NCBI GenBank assembly: GCA_016715885.1
Contig: JADJXL010000002.1
Location: 372,001 to 436,000, forward strand
Length of the DNA: 64,000 bases
From: Polyangiaceae bacterium
Lineage (GTDB): Bacteria > Myxococcota_A > Polyangia > Polyangiales > Polyangiaceae
Reading direction: 5' to 3'
The notes under the pieces are model-generated. The model saw only the letters and a list, made by a program, of their open reading frames with translations, was not told the DNA's origin and did not search any database. Made by a program: the position numbers and the translations under genes. Shown piece by piece: positions 63,859 to 64,000 of this stretch. Position 1 is the stretch's first letter; every line of letters begins with the position of its first letter.

Positions 63859-64000
63859 ATGCGTCGCTCGGTTTCGCTCGTTTCGACCGCGTCCAAAATC
63901 GCCCTCGTTGGCTGCATCGTTTTCGGCAGCGCTGCTTTGGGCTGCGCGACGTATCACGACGATCTCATGCGAGCGCGCGCTCACTACGACGCCAACCAGC
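63859..64000 (+). CDS. lipoprotein, 3' end outside the window
   Basis: 47 residues are visible from ATG 63859. Lipobox 'AALGC' with Cys29 after a signal segment that also contains an internal 'ALVGC'. The first mature residues 'DDLMRARAHYDAN' start a tetratricopeptide-like helix, similar in layout to the lipoprotein at 12679. It follows the metallophosphoesterase by nine bases and may share its transcript. The domain content beyond the edge cannot be seen. Confidence 0.7.
   Translation, partial: MRRSVSLVSTASKIALVGCIVFGSAALGCATYHDDLMRARAHYDANQ

Noticed and set aside
62407..63984. 525-codon minus-strand frame opposite the metallophosphoesterase
   Set aside because: All five phosphoesterase motifs are on the plus strand.

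Overview
The window reads as a GC-rich chromosomal segment of a myxobacterium, probably a Polyangiales-type member of Myxococcota. The support is the gene mix: sigma54 activators fused to FHA, GAF or kinase modules, Hanks-type kinases, many Cys-anchored lipoproteins (several with Asp- or Ser-rich tethers), a MYXO-CTERM-like C-terminus, and a PrkA kinase. This is inference from content; no rRNA or other phylogenetic marker was compared. I saw no tRNA, rRNA, insertion sequence, prophage or CRISPR array. Coding density is high.

Layout. 1-5.2 kb: translation and replication block rplY (cut by the window edge), pth, rpsF, rpsR, rplI and dnaB, with an oppositely oriented PfkB sugar kinase between rplI and dnaB. 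5.3-13.6 kb: two lipoproteins, a small protein, the threonylcarbamoyl-AMP synthase Sua5, a DUF882/M15-type peptidase-like protein, PrkA, and two small proteins. 13.7-19.4 kb: an outer-membrane barrel protein overlapping a 1516-residue kinase / P-loop ATPase / TPR / GAF / sigma54-AAA+ / Fis-HTH chimera, coupled to an 85-residue basic protein. 19.5-28.1 kb: aldehyde dehydrogenase, then a six-gene, mostly overlapping MoxR cluster (RDD, SpoIIM-like, membrane protein, fused DUF4129-DUF4350, MoxR ATPase, DUF58).

28.1-36.6 kb: aldo/keto reductase, parvulin lipoprotein, a bifunctional anthraniloyl/salicylyl-CoA monooxygenase-type flavoprotein, peroxiredoxin lipoprotein, esterase, a secreted Cys-containing protein with a structured leader, and purE-purK. 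36.6-45.2 kb: an ABC-2 exporter pair, a vWA protein behind a dyad-rich region, a zinc-ribbon protein, a cobalamin-binding-type radical SAM protein, a CAP-domain lipoprotein with a long Ser tether, and two tandem paralogous acidic proteins. 45.3-49.4 kb: a thiolase and 3-hydroxyacyl-CoA dehydrogenase/enoyl-CoA hydratase pair (FadA/FadN type) and a small protein. 49.5-56.8 kb: an FHA-GAF-sigma54 regulator, a HEAT-repeat lipoprotein, a DAO-family oxidase, an inositol-monophosphatase-family enzyme and a second aldo/keto reductase. 56.9-64 kb: a single-span FHA/AgmX-like protein, a GT-C-like membrane protein, trmB, a serine/threonine kinase with PEGA-like repeats, a metallophosphoesterase with a C-terminal sorting signal, and the start of another lipoprotein.

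The most unusual structure is a three-copy family of about 105-bp nested palindromes (12406, 29707, 45165). They share a nearly identical core, but their outer arms differ in sequence while staying self-complementary within each copy. All three have the same orientation, lie 8-27 bases after the stop codon of a plus-strand gene, and have a partly shared 3' tail. This looks like a structured 3'-end element family and is the best candidate here for something undescribed.
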